A DNA stretch of 13,432 bases, from positions 1 through 13,432 of the forward strand of contig CADBNX010000075.1 in NCBI GenBank assembly GCA_902796115.1, in the 5' to 3' direction. Positions 1 to 7,070 of the stretch are shown here, in pieces. The stretch is from an uncultured Eubacteriales bacterium (GTDB lineage: Bacteria > Bacillota > Clostridia > Christensenellales > Aristaeellaceae). Both the position numbers and the translations under genes were made by a program. Every line of letters begins with the position of its first letter. The stretch's first letter is position 1. The notes under the pieces are model-generated. The model did not search any database, was not told where the DNA came from, and saw only the letters and a list, made by a program, of their open reading frames with translations.

Positions 1-802
1 ACGGAAGCTGGCACTGCAGCAGGAGGAGCTGAGCCAGAGCGAGCGGATGGAGGAGTGGCGCGTCGCGGGCGAGCTGCTGACCTCCCAGGCGTATCTGGTG
101 CCCAAAGGAGCGGACTGCGTAAGGCTGGTCAACTATTACGACCCGGACGGGGGTACGGTTGAAATCGCGCTTGATCCGGCGCTTTCGGCGTCCCAGAACG
201 CGCAAAAGTATTTTCGCAGATACCGGAAGGCGCGCAGCGGCATGAAGCTGGCCTCGGAACAGCGCGAGAAGACGCTGCGGGAACTGGCGCTGCTGGAACA
301 GGCCGCCGAGGACCTGACGAAATGCGAAACGGAAACGGAAATGCAGGAGGTGCGCGCGTTCCTCGCGGAGAACGGCTTTGTGCGTCCGGAAGCCGCGAAA
401 AAAGGAAAGCGGCAGGAGGTTTCCCTTCCGAGGCATTATCTTTCCTCCTCCGGAAAAAGCATCTACGTGGGGAAGAACAGCGCGCAGAACGACCGCCTGA
501 CCCGTGAGGCCGCGGGAGACGATTTGTGGCTGCACGCGAAAAACATGCCCGGCAGCCATGTGATCGTACGGGGCGGCGCGGAGAACGAGGAGGAGCTGAC
601 CCAGGCCCTGAAGCTTGCCGCCTATTATTCGAAAGGGCACGGCGTGCAGGTGCCGGTGGATTACACCCTGCGCCGCTTCGTGAAGAAGCCGGGCGGTTCG
701 CCCCCGGGGTTTTTTATCTATTCACAGGAGAAAACCCGCGTTGTGAACTGCACGGAGGGGGAAATCTTCGAAATGCGGACGGAAAAAGAAAAAGGCACCT
801 GA
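1..802 (+). CDS. rqcH: RqcH / NFACT-family ribosome quality control protein, C-terminal part (5' end outside window)
   Basis: The reading frame is already open at base 2, so the N-terminal NFACT-N half lies upstream and only about 266 C-terminal residues are visible. The visible part begins in the middle domain with the family signature GELLT, then NYYDP and LDPxLSxSQNAQKYF. A Glu/Arg-rich stretch (about nt 220-350) fits the known coiled-coil hairpin. The NFACT-R domain follows (about nt 430-690), with YVGKNSAQND, then WLHAKNMPGSHVIV and a C-terminal YTLRRFVKKP. In Bacillota RqcH binds stalled 60S-equivalent (50S) subunits carrying peptidyl-tRNA and recruits tRNA-Ala to add C-terminal alanine tails that mark nascent chains for degradation. 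Older names are FbpA and fibronectin-binding protein. The last codons lie over the terminator hairpin of the opposing 6S RNA gene. Family assignment is firm from the motifs; function is inferred from family knowledge. Confidence 0.92.
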   Translation, partial: RKLALQQEELSQSERMEEWRVAGELLTSQAYLVPKGADCVRLVNYYDPDGGTVEIALDPALSASQNAQKYFRRYRKARSGMKLASEQREKTLRELALLEQAAEDLTKCETETEMQEVRAFLAENGFVRPEAAKKGKRQEVSLPRHYLSSSGKSIYVGKNSAQNDRLTREAAGDDLWLHAKNMPGSHVIVRGGAENEEELTQALKLAAYYSKGHGVQVPVDYTLRRFVKKPGGSPPGFFIYSQEKTRVVNCTEGEIFEMRTEKEKGT

Positions 803-809
803 AGTGCCT
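783..809 (-). terminator. Intrinsic terminator of the minus-strand 6S RNA gene
   Basis: Read on the minus strand, AGGCAC (809-804) and GTGCCT (798-793) form a perfect six-base stem around the loop TTCAG. It is followed directly by a T-rich tract, TTTTCTTTTT (792-783). On the plus strand the same hairpin has no T tract, so it should stop only minus-strand transcription. It overlaps the stop codon and last codons of rqcH. Confidence 0.85.
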
Positions 810-825
810 CCGTAAAGGAATAAAA

Positions 826-1026
826 GAAGAGTGTCCCAAAGTGCCGCTGCCCCCATTTTTTCACCCGCTGTTTTAAGCAGGCTGGTCTCCTGCGGAACCC
901 GCTGCCGTCCCCTGGCAAGCCCGGTGGGCAAGGGGGCATGACATAAGAGCTCAACTAACCCGGAGTCCATTTAAGGAAATGTGGGTAAAACAGGAAGCTG
1001 GCGCACACCCCAGGATCACCCTCTGC
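826..1026 (-). ncRNA. ssrS: 6S RNA (RNA polymerase-binding regulatory RNA)
   Basis: This gap holds no convincing coding frame, but the minus strand has a complete RNA gene: perfect promoter, about 200 bases of structured sequence and a terminator. The 5' arm CCUGGGGUGU (1014-1005) pairs with GCACUUUGGG (844-835) in ten consecutive pairs including wobbles. After a bulged G the helix continues. GCAGAG at the 5' end also pairs with CUCUUC at 831-826 with one mismatch. The 5' arm matches the usual 6S start (CCUGnGGUGUnCG). In the middle, ACCC, a small CAUUU/AAAUG hairpin and GGGU resemble the 5' side of the 6S central bubble. CCCC/GGGG (936-909) forms the apical hairpin. The 3' side carries AGCCUGCUUAAAACAGCG, like the AGCCUUAAAACUGCG of E. 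coli 6S. 6S RNA mimics an open promoter and sequesters sigma-70/sigma-A holoenzyme. Identification is by eye; exact ends are estimates. Confidence 0.8.
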
Positions 1027-1030
1027 AAAG

Positions 1031-1059
1031 ATTATAATCACGAAAGGGCTGCTTGTCAA
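1031..1059 (-). promoter_or_regulatory. Perfect sigma-A promoter of the 6S RNA gene
   Basis: On the minus strand TTGACA (1059-1054) is separated by exactly 17 bases from TATAAT (1036-1031). This is the ideal housekeeping sigma promoter. Transcription should start at about 1026-1024. No other promoter in the window matches consensus this closely, in line with the abundance expected of 6S RNA. Confidence 0.9.
1033..1038 (+). promoter_or_regulatory. Possible plus-strand -10 element for the ylqF operon
   Basis: The eight bases ATTATAAT (1031-1038) read TATAAT on both strands, so the 6S -10 element overlaps a plus-strand TATAAT placed about 50 bases ahead of the ylqF start codon. The plus-strand -35 region at the right spacing (about 1010-1015, ccagga) is poor, and there is no TGn extension. 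Whether this promoter is used is uncertain; read-through from rqcH is an alternative. Confidence 0.3.
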
Positions 1060-1076
1060 GCGCTTATCGGAAATCC

Positions 1077-1080
1077 GGAG
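1077..1080 (+). promoter_or_regulatory. Ribosome binding site that sets the ylqF start
   Basis: GGAG lies 8 bases ahead of ATG 1089. The frame also extends upstream to a TTG at 1053, but that codon lies inside the 6S -35 box and has no ribosome binding site, so ATG 1089 is preferred. Confidence 0.7.
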
Positions 1081-1088
1081 ATAAAAAA

Positions 1089-1976
1089 ATGACTGAAGAC
1101 GTGCGGCAGGAACAGAAAATCAACTGGTACCCGGGGCATATGGCAAAAGCGCGCCGGGAGCTGCAGGAACAGCTGAAGCGGTGCGACGCGGTGGTGGAGC
1201 TGTGCGACGCGAGGATCCCCCGCTCCAGCCGGAACCCGATCCTGCGCGGGATGGCCGCGGGCAGGAGCCGGGTGCTGGTGCTGGGGAAAAGCGACCTTGC
1301 GGATCCGGCGGAAACCGCGAAATGGCTGAAGGTGTACGCGGCGGAGGGCTGCATCTGCCTGGACGCGGATATCAGCCGGAAAGGGAAGAAGATCCTGGAC
1401 GCCGTGAACGCGGCGGCGCGGGACGCCGTGGAACGCGCCGCGCAGCGCGGCATTCGGAAAACCGTGCGGGCGGTCGTCGTCGGGGTGCCGAACGTGGGAA
1501 AATCCACGCTGATCAACCAGCTGAGCGGCGGGAAGCAGGCGCAGGTGGGAGACCGGCCCGGCGTGACGAAGAACAACCACTGGATCCGGGTATCTCCGTA
1601 TCTGGAGCTGCTGGATACGCCCGGGCTGCTGTGGCCGCGGCTGGACGATCCGCGCTGCGCGAGGCGGCTTGCCTACACCAGCGCCATCCGGGACGAGGTG
1701 GTGGATACCTTTGCCCTGGCGCAGGACCTGCTGGCCGATCTGATGGAGCTTGTTCCTGAACGCGTGGGCGAACGCTTTCGCGTGAAGGATCTTACTTTGC
1801 GGGGACAGGAGCTGCTTGAGGCCGTGTGCCTCGGACGCGGTTTTCTGCTGAAAGGCGGCGTGCCGGACCTGGACCGGTGCTGCGCGGCGGTGCTGGACGA
1901 ATACCGCGCGGGAAAGCTGGGCAGGATCACCCTGGAGCCGTGCGGAACGGAAGGATGGGAAAATGGACAGGAATGA
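1089..1976 (+). CDS. ylqF: Ribosome biogenesis GTPase YlqF/RbgA
   Basis: This is a 295-residue, circularly permuted GTPase of the size of B. subtilis RbgA (about 280). Right after the start comes the family signature INWYPGHMAKARRE. The G motifs then appear in permuted order: GKSD as the G4 motif (residues 66-69, in place of the usual NKxD), GVPNVGKST as the P-loop (132-140), PGVT as the probable G2 threonine, and DTPG as G3 (176-179). The C-terminal helical part (about 190-290) matches the domain that contacts rRNA. RbgA acts late in 50S subunit assembly and its GTPase is stimulated by the ribosome. The gene starts at ATG 1089 with GGAG at good spacing. It overlaps rnhB by 14 bases, a pairing seen in many Bacillota, so the two are probably translated from one mRNA. 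The Asn to Gly change in G4 is a small departure from consensus. Confidence 0.95.
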   Translation: MTEDVRQEQKINWYPGHMAKARRELQEQLKRCDAVVELCDARIPRSSRNPILRGMAAGRSRVLVLGKSDLADPAETAKWLKVYAAEGCICLDADISRKGKKILDAVNAAARDAVERAAQRGIRKTVRAVVVGVPNVGKSTLINQLSGGKQAQVGDRPGVTKNNHWIRVSPYLELLDTPGLLWPRLDDPRCARRLAYTSAIRDEVVDTFALAQDLLADLMELVPERVGERFRVKDLTLRGQELLEAVCLGRGFLLKGGVPDLDRCCAAVLDEYRAGKLGRITLEPCGTEGWENGQE

Positions 1977-2574
1977 GAGGATCGCGCAGCTGACCGCGCA
2001 GTACGATATGCCGCTGTGGCGGCAGGGAGCGGTGTTCGCGGGCATTGACGAAGCCGGCAGAGGGCCCCTGTGCGGGAATGTGGTGGCAGGATGCGTGGTC
2101 ATGCCTCCGGAACCGCTGATTCCATGGGTGGACGACAGCAAGAAGCTGTCGGAGAAACGCAGGGAACAGGTGTTTGAGGAGATATGCGAAACCGCGCTCT
2201 ATACCGGCATCGGCGAAGCGACGCCGGAGGAGATCGACCGCCTGAACATCCTGGAAGCCACGAAACTTGCGATGCGGCGGGCGGCGGAGAAGATCCCGGC
2301 GGAGGTCTTCCTGATCGACGCGGTGAAAAACGTGGGACTTGCCGGGCGGGAAGTGCCGATCATTCACGGCGACGCGCTTTCCTACGCGATTGCCGCCGCG
2401 AGCATTCTGGCCAAGGTGACGCGGGACCAGGAGATGCGCGAGCTGGACCTGCGCTGTCCCGGATACGGTTTTGCCCGGCATAAGGGATACGGGACCGCGG
2501 AGCATATCGCGGCCCTGCGGAAACTGGGTCCCTGCGAGGCGCACCGCAGAAGCTTTATCGGGCATTTCGTATGA
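1963..2574 (+). CDS. rnhB: Ribonuclease HII
   Basis: This 203-residue enzyme removes ribonucleotides and RNA-DNA hybrids by cutting 5' of a ribonucleotide in duplex DNA, using two metal ions. The hallmark GIDEAGRGPL sits at residues 28-36 and gives the first two catalytic acids (D29, E30). D119 in FLIDA and D137 in HGDALS complete the DEDD set by spacing against known RNase HII proteins. DDSKKLSEKRRE and AAASILAKVTRD are also typical, as is the later GYGFARHKGYGTAEH block. The protein is complete, with all key residues present. The start is inside the ylqF 3' end, and its stop overlaps the next start as ATGA, which points to coupled translation. Confidence 0.97.
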   Translation: MDRNERIAQLTAQYDMPLWRQGAVFAGIDEAGRGPLCGNVVAGCVVMPPEPLIPWVDDSKKLSEKRREQVFEEICETALYTGIGEATPEEIDRLNILEATKLAMRRAAEKIPAEVFLIDAVKNVGLAGREVPIIHGDALSYAIAAASILAKVTRDQEMRELDLRCPGYGFARHKGYGTAEHIAALRKLGPCEAHRRSFIGHFV

Positions 2575-2912
2575 AGGAAAAAGGACAGTACCTGAAGGGC
2601 CTCATCGGCGAAAAGAAAGCGGAGAAGCTGCTGAAACGGGAAGGATACCGCGTACTGGCGAGGCGCTTCCGCGCGGCCGGAGGAGAAATCGACCTGATCT
2701 GCCGGGACGGGGATGTGATCGTTTTCGTGGAAGTCAAGTACCGTCCGGACGGGCAGAGGGGAGACGGGATCATGGCGGTGACACCGGATAAGATCCGCCG
2801 GGTGACCGGCGCGGGACAGGTATATCTGATGCGGTATCCGAACGCCCCGGCAAGGATCGACCTGGTGGAGATCACGCGGGACGGAGCGGATCATATCCGG
2901 AATATTTACTGA
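2571..2912 (+). CDS. YraN/UPF0102 family protein (restriction-endonuclease-like fold)
   Basis: This is a 113-residue protein with the compact UPF0102 plan: a helical start with GEKKAEKLLKREGYRVL, then GGEIDLICRDGDVIVFVEVKYR. E39, D41, E54 and K56 correspond to the E-xD-ExK core of the PD-(D/E)XK nuclease fold that the family is predicted to share. No biochemical role is firmly established for the family. It is very often found beside rnhB, as here, where its ATG overlaps the rnhB stop (ATGA). The next gene starts 9 bases after its stop. Family assignment is secure; DNA processing is only an inference from the fold. Confidence 0.9.
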   Translation: MKEKGQYLKGLIGEKKAEKLLKREGYRVLARRFRAAGGEIDLICRDGDVIVFVEVKYRPDGQRGDGIMAVTPDKIRRVTGAGQVYLMRYPNAPARIDLVEITRDGADHIRNIY

Positions 2913-2921
2913 GGTGAACGT

Positions 2922-5900
2922 ATGTACGGCAAAAAGAAATGGCTGATTGCGGCATTGGCGGGCGTCATCGTACTGGGTGTATGCCTGTATGTGTTCGTCA
3001 GGCCCTCGCCGCGCGGTGCCGCGCCGATCGGACAGGAGCTGCTGCGCAACGGGGACTTCGCGTCCGGACAGGACGGCTGGGAGACGGCCGCGTGGGTTTC
3101 CACACCCGGGTATACGGAGTATCGGGTGCTGGAAGGAGAAGGACCGGAGGGAGGCAACGCGCTGTATATCCGCAATACTTATCCGAACGACGCCCGTTTT
3201 TATCAGCAGATCGACGTGCAGCCGTCCACGCTGTACCGGCTGCGCGCTGTGGTAAAAGCGGACGCGCAGGACGGAAAAGGCGCGAATATCTCCGTGGAAG
3301 GCGTGTACGCTTTTTCCGACTGCGTGTATGACACCGGGGATGAGTGGCAGGAGATCTGCCTTTACGGCCGCACCGGGGAAAACCAGACCCGGCTGACGGT
3401 TTTTATCCGCCTGGGCGGCTACAGCGGAGAATCGAGCGGCGAGGCGTGGTTCGGCAGCGCGTCCGTGACGGCGGTGGACTCCGTGCCGGAGGGATACTCC
3501 GAGCAGCGGCTGTACAGCAGCGATGCCGCCAGGAAAGCGGAGGACGACGGCACGGGCAGCGCGGCTCTGCCGATGATCCTCTGCGCGGCAGGCTATGTGC
3601 TGATCGCGCTGCTGCTTCGGGGCTGGTACGGGAAAGAAAACGCGGAAGCGATTGCCCCGAACGGCATGAAAAACCCCGGGCGCGCTGCCGCGCTGATCGG
3701 ACTGTGCGTGCTGGCAGCGGTGATTCGCCTGATCGCCGCGATCGGCGTACGCGGATATGACGTGGACGTGAATGATTTCCGGATCTGGGCGGACAGGATG
3801 GCGGCCGTCGGGCCGGGCCGGTTTTACGACAGCACGTCCTTCTGCGATTATCCCCCGGGATATCTGCTGATCCTGTGGGCTGTCGGCGGAATCGGAAAGC
3901 TGTGCGGCGGTACCACCGCGCTGATGGTGAAAATCCCGTCGATCGTGTTTGACGTATTGATCATGCTGATGCTGTACGGGGAAGGAAAGCGCTGCGCAGG
4001 ATACAGGCGCGCGTTCTCCGCGGCGGCACTTTACGCGTTGAGCCCGCTTGCCGTCGCAGCGGGCGCCGCGTGGGGCCAGGCGGACAGCGTGATGACGGCT
4101 GTGCTGCTGGCTGTCGTCATATGCGCGTTCCGCCGGGACTGGCTGAAGGCGATTCCGCTGTATACGCTTGCGGTGCTGATCAAGCCGCAGGCGCTGATGT
4201 TCGGCCCTCTCGGCCTGGCCGCGCTGATCGCGGACGGCCGGGCATCCTTCAAGGCGGGAGAGCGGGAAAAATTCCTGCGCAAAACCATGGGCGGCATCGG
4301 CCTGCTGGCGGCTGTGCTGGCGCTGGTGCTGGTTCCGTTCGCAGGCGCGGGAAACGGCCTGGAATGGGTGATTCAGCTGTACGGCTCCACCATGGCTTCC
4401 TACGGCTTTGTGACCGTGAACAGCTGCAATCTGTATTTCCTGATGAACCGGAACTGGGTGAACGTGCTTGAGGTTCCGACCTGGCTTGAATCCCTGGCCG
4501 CGGGCGCTGTGCTTGCGATTCCCCTTTTGGCCGCGGCGCTGGTGCGCAGGAAACGCGAAACGGTGCATTACCTGCTGCCGCTGATCCCGCTCGCGGCGAT
4601 GGCCGCGCTGCGCGCAGTCGGCACGCAGTGGGAAGCACTGAACACATTCGCGGCGCAGGGCTATGTGCTGATCGCGCTGGCTGTGCTGCTTGGCTGCGGC
4701 GTTTTCCTGAAGAGCGGCGCCATGAAGCATGTTCCGCTCTGCGGCGGGATGATGCTGTGCCTGTTCTTCACTGTCGGCACCATGATGCATGAGCGGTATC
4801 TGTTTCCGGCGGCGGCGCTGTTCCTGCTGGCGTATCTGTATGAACGCGACCGCAGGATGCTGGGACTGGCCGTGCTGTGCACAGCCGCCTGTTTCCTGAA
4901 CGTGACCTGTGTGCTGGACCGGAATATCCGCATCGGCGGCGCGGCCGCGCACCTGAGCGCGCCGGCGTTCGGCATTCAAAGCGATCTGGGCTTTTTTGAG
5001 TATGCGGCGTCCGCGCTGAACGTGCTGGCCGCCATGCTGAGCGTCGCGGTATGCTATGACCTGTGCATCCTGGGAAACCTGGTGCCGGAAAAAGCGGCGG
5101 TACAAAAGACCGGATCCGATCGGGAAGCCCTCGTCGCGTCCGTCCGGCGCGCAAGGCGTGCCATGACGATGGACAGGAAAGACTGGCTGATCATGGGCTG
5201 CGTTACGATGCTCTTCGCGGCGCTTACCTTTACGAATCTCGGCTCACTGAAAGCCCCGCAGACCGGGTACACCTTTACGGAACAGGACGAAAGCGCGGTA
5301 TACGACCTGGGTGAAAGCAGGGATTTTACCCTGCTGTACGATTCCGGGATCCATTACGGGGATACGGTTTTTCAGGTGGAAGCGAGCGAGGACGGCACGA
5401 ACTGGAATGCGGAAAGCTATGCCAAAGCCACCGCGGGGGACTGCTTCAAATGGAAATACGTCACGGATGCCCAACTGGGCGAGGACGGGATTCAGTATCT
5501 GAACGCGGTAAAAACGTTTCACGGAAGGTTTGTGCGTCTGACGGCCAAGGATATAGGCCTGACCCTGTTTGAACTGATCGCCCGTGACGGAGATGGAAAG
5601 AGCATCCCGATGACTCTGCATGCCGGCGCGGAGGAGGCCGGGAACCTTGCGGACGAGCCCTTCACCCTTGAGGGCGAGCCGGACTGGTACAACAGCACGT
5701 ATTTTGACGAAATCTACCATGCGCGGACTGCTTATGAACTGCTGCACGGGATGAACTGCTATGAATGGACGCATCCGCCGCTGGGCAAGGTGATGATGTC
5801 CTGGGCCGTGGCGGTATTCGGAATGACCCCGTTCGGCTGGCGGTTTGCCGGCGCGCTGATGGGCGTGATCATGCTGCCGGGCATGTATCTGCTCGGAAAA

Positions 5901-7052
5901 CTGCTTTTCCGCCGGCGGATCGGCGCGGTCGGGATGATCTCCCTGATGGCGCTGGATTTCATGCACTTTACCCAGACGCGGATTGCGACCATCGATTCCT
6001 TTGTGGTGTGCTTTATCATCTGGGCGTATGTGTGGATGCTGATGTGGTTCAAAACCGACGTATGGAGAAAGCCGCTTTGGAAAAGCCTGGTTCCGCTGCT
6101 CCTTTCCGGCGCCTCCATGGGTCTGAGCATCGCCAGCAAATGGACGGGATGCTATGCCGGCGTCGGGCTTGCCATTCTCTTTTTCTGGGGCTTTTTCCGG
6201 CACCTGGCCGAAGCACGGGCGTGCCGGACGGCGGTAAAGGAAGAGCGGCATACGGACATGCTCCCGGAGGAAACGGAACGGGGGGCCTTGCCGGGCACGG
6301 ATTCCGAAAAACAAACCGCCGTCCTGACCGCCGCGGAGCAGGGCGTGCGCCGCATGATGCTGACGGCGCTTGCCTGCATGGGCTTCTTTGTGGTGATTCC
6401 GCTCGCGATTTATTACGCGTCCTATATTCCGTTTTTCGCGGGACAGGGGGGCGTGACGGCCGCGAAAATCATCCAGCAGTGTCAAAGCATGCTCAGCTAT
6501 CACGCGACGCCGCGCCTGGGCATGGATCATTTCTTCTATTCGCCCTGGTACGAGTGGCCGCTGAGCATCAAACCCATGTGGTACGCATCCACCGGGTACG
6601 CGCCGGAGGGAACCTCGCGCGTGATCTTCGCTTTCGGCAATCCGGCGGTATGGTGGCCCGGCGCGCTTGCGATGGTGCTGCTCACCCTGGTTTGCTGCTG
6701 GAAGCTGTCCGCAAGGCAGAGAAAGACGATCCTGCGGCAGGGAAGAAACGACGATACGCCCGCTGTGATCCTGATATCCTTCCTTGCGCAGTACCTGCCC
6801 TGGATCCTGGTGCCGCGCGGCACGTATATCTATCACTACTTCACGGCGGTTCCCTTCATGATCGCGGCGGACGTATGGCTCATAACGACCCTCTACCGTC
6901 ACAAGCCCCGCTGGGGGTGGATCGTGCTGTGGATCCGGATCGCCGCGGCAGCCGCGCTTTTCGCGGCATTCTTCCCGTATATCAGCGGGATCACGGCTTC
7001 CACCCAATGGCTGGACAGCATGAAATGGTTTGACAAATGGCTGTATTATTAA
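2922..7052 (+). CDS. Giant membrane glycosyltransferase: Gpi18-like GT-C module fused to PMT-type (GT39) module
   Basis: The product has 1376 residues, preceded by GAGGTG five bases from the ATG. Residues 7-26 form a membrane anchor. Residues 38-188 look like an extracytoplasmic beta-sandwich of carbohydrate-binding type (LLRNGDF..., FYQQIDVQPSTLYRL, WFGSASV). Residues 216-716 form a polytopic region with Gpi18-like mannosyltransferase signatures: DVNDFRIWADR, DYPPGY (309-314), WGQADS (384-389), KPQ (421-423) and MHERY (622-626). Residues 752-1376 form a second polytopic enzyme of the PMT/GT39 type. Its first membrane helix (752-772) is followed by a discoidin-like insert (about 780-920), then the catalytic-type DE (929-930) with IYHART, HPPLGK (951-956), and a late YIYHYF (1302-1307). 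A charged cytoplasmic loop lies at about 1093-1142. GT-C enzymes use polyprenyl-phosphate sugars outside the membrane. The sugar and acceptor are unknown; mannose is suggested by family only. A GH2 gene follows 18 bases later. Confidence 0.8.
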   Translation: MYGKKKWLIAALAGVIVLGVCLYVFVRPSPRGAAPIGQELLRNGDFASGQDGWETAAWVSTPGYTEYRVLEGEGPEGGNALYIRNTYPNDARFYQQIDVQPSTLYRLRAVVKADAQDGKGANISVEGVYAFSDCVYDTGDEWQEICLYGRTGENQTRLTVFIRLGGYSGESSGEAWFGSASVTAVDSVPEGYSEQRLYSSDAARKAEDDGTGSAALPMILCAAGYVLIALLLRGWYGKENAEAIAPNGMKNPGRAAALIGLCVLAAVIRLIAAIGVRGYDVDVNDFRIWADRMAAVGPGRFYDSTSFCDYPPGYLLILWAVGGIGKLCGGTTALMVKIPSIVFDVLIMLMLYGEGKRCAGYRRAFSAAALYALSPLAVAAGAAWGQADSVMTAVLLAVVICAFRRDWLKAIPLYTLAVLIKPQALMFGPLGLAALIADGRASFKAGEREKFLRKTMGGIGLLAAVLALVLVPFAGAGNGLEWVIQLYGSTMASYGFVTVNSCNLYFLMNRNWVNVLEVPTWLESLAAGAVLAIPLLAAALVRRKRETVHYLLPLIPLAAMAALRAVGTQWEALNTFAAQGYVLIALAVLLGCGVFLKSGAMKHVPLCGGMMLCLFFTVGTMMHERYLFPAAALFLLAYLYERDRRMLGLAVLCTAACFLNVTCVLDRNIRIGGAAAHLSAPAFGIQSDLGFFEYAASALNVLAAMLSVAVCYDLCILGNLVPEKAAVQKTGSDREALVASVRRARRAMTMDRKDWLIMGCVTMLFAALTFTNLGSLKAPQTGYTFTEQDESAVYDLGESRDFTLLYDSGIHYGDTVFQVEASEDGTNWNAESYAKATAGDCFKWKYVTDAQLGEDGIQYLNAVKTFHGRFVRLTAKDIGLTLFELIARDGDGKSIPMTLHAGAEEAGNLADEPFTLEGEPDWYNSTYFDEIYHARTAYELLHGMNCYEWTHPPLGKVMMSWAVAVFGMTPFGWRFAGALMGVIMLPGMYLLGKLLFRRRIGAVGMISLMALDFMHFTQTRIATIDSFVVCFIIWAYVWMLMWFKTDVWRKPLWKSLVPLLLSGASMGLSIASKWTGCYAGVGLAILFFWGFFRHLAEARACRTAVKEERHTDMLPEETERGALPGTDSEKQTAVLTAAEQGVRRMMLTALACMGFFVVIPLAIYYASYIPFFAGQGGVTAAKIIQQCQSMLSYHATPRLGMDHFFYSPWYEWPLSIKPMWYASTGYAPEGTSRVIFAFGNPAVWWPGALAMVLLTLVCCWKLSARQRKTILRQGRNDDTPAVILISFLAQYLPWILVPRGTYIYHYFTAVPFMIAADVWLITTLYRHKPRWGWIVLWIRIAAAAALFAAFFPYISGITASTQWLDSMKWFDKWLYY

Positions 7053-7055
7053 TTG

Positions 7056-7061
7056 AAGGAG
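7056..7061 (+). promoter_or_regulatory. Ribosome binding site that sets the GH2 start
   Basis: AAGGAG lies 9 bases ahead of ATG 7071. The frame is open back to a TTG directly after the preceding stop (7053), but that TTG overlaps this site, so ATG 7071 is the likely start. Confidence 0.8.
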
Positions 7062-7070
7062 ATGAGCGAG

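Noticed and set aside
718..970. Small minus-strand open frames in the gap after rqcH
   Set aside because: They lie within the 6S RNA, have no ribosome binding site and have no protein-like character; RNA structure explains the stretch better.
1053..1088. Upstream TTG start for ylqF
   Set aside because: It has no ribosome binding site, it would overlap the 6S -35 box, and the family's conserved N-terminus begins just after ATG 1089.
803..1088. A T-box or metabolite riboswitch controlling ylqF
   Set aside because: No T-box core sequence or anti-terminator with T tract was seen on the plus strand; the structured element belongs to a minus-strand transcript with its own promoter and terminator.
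1056..2141. A 361-codon minus-strand open frame opposite ylqF
   Set aside because: It is Pro/Arg/His-rich, lacks motifs, and its end runs into the 6S promoter; ylqF on the other strand has all expected motifs.
2382..5105. A very long open frame on the minus strand (about 907 codons) opposite rnhB, yraN and the glycosyltransferase
   Set aside because: Composition is extremely rich in Arg, His, Gln and Ala with no recognisable motif, it crosses three well-supported plus-strand genes, and no ribosome binding site was seen. It is a by-product of GC-rich codon use.
5244..7007. A long minus-strand open frame opposite the PMT-type module, and a 422-codon alternative plus-strand frame at 5765-7033
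   Set aside because: Both mirror the codon pattern of the real gene, have low-complexity Arg/Gly/His-rich products and no family motif.
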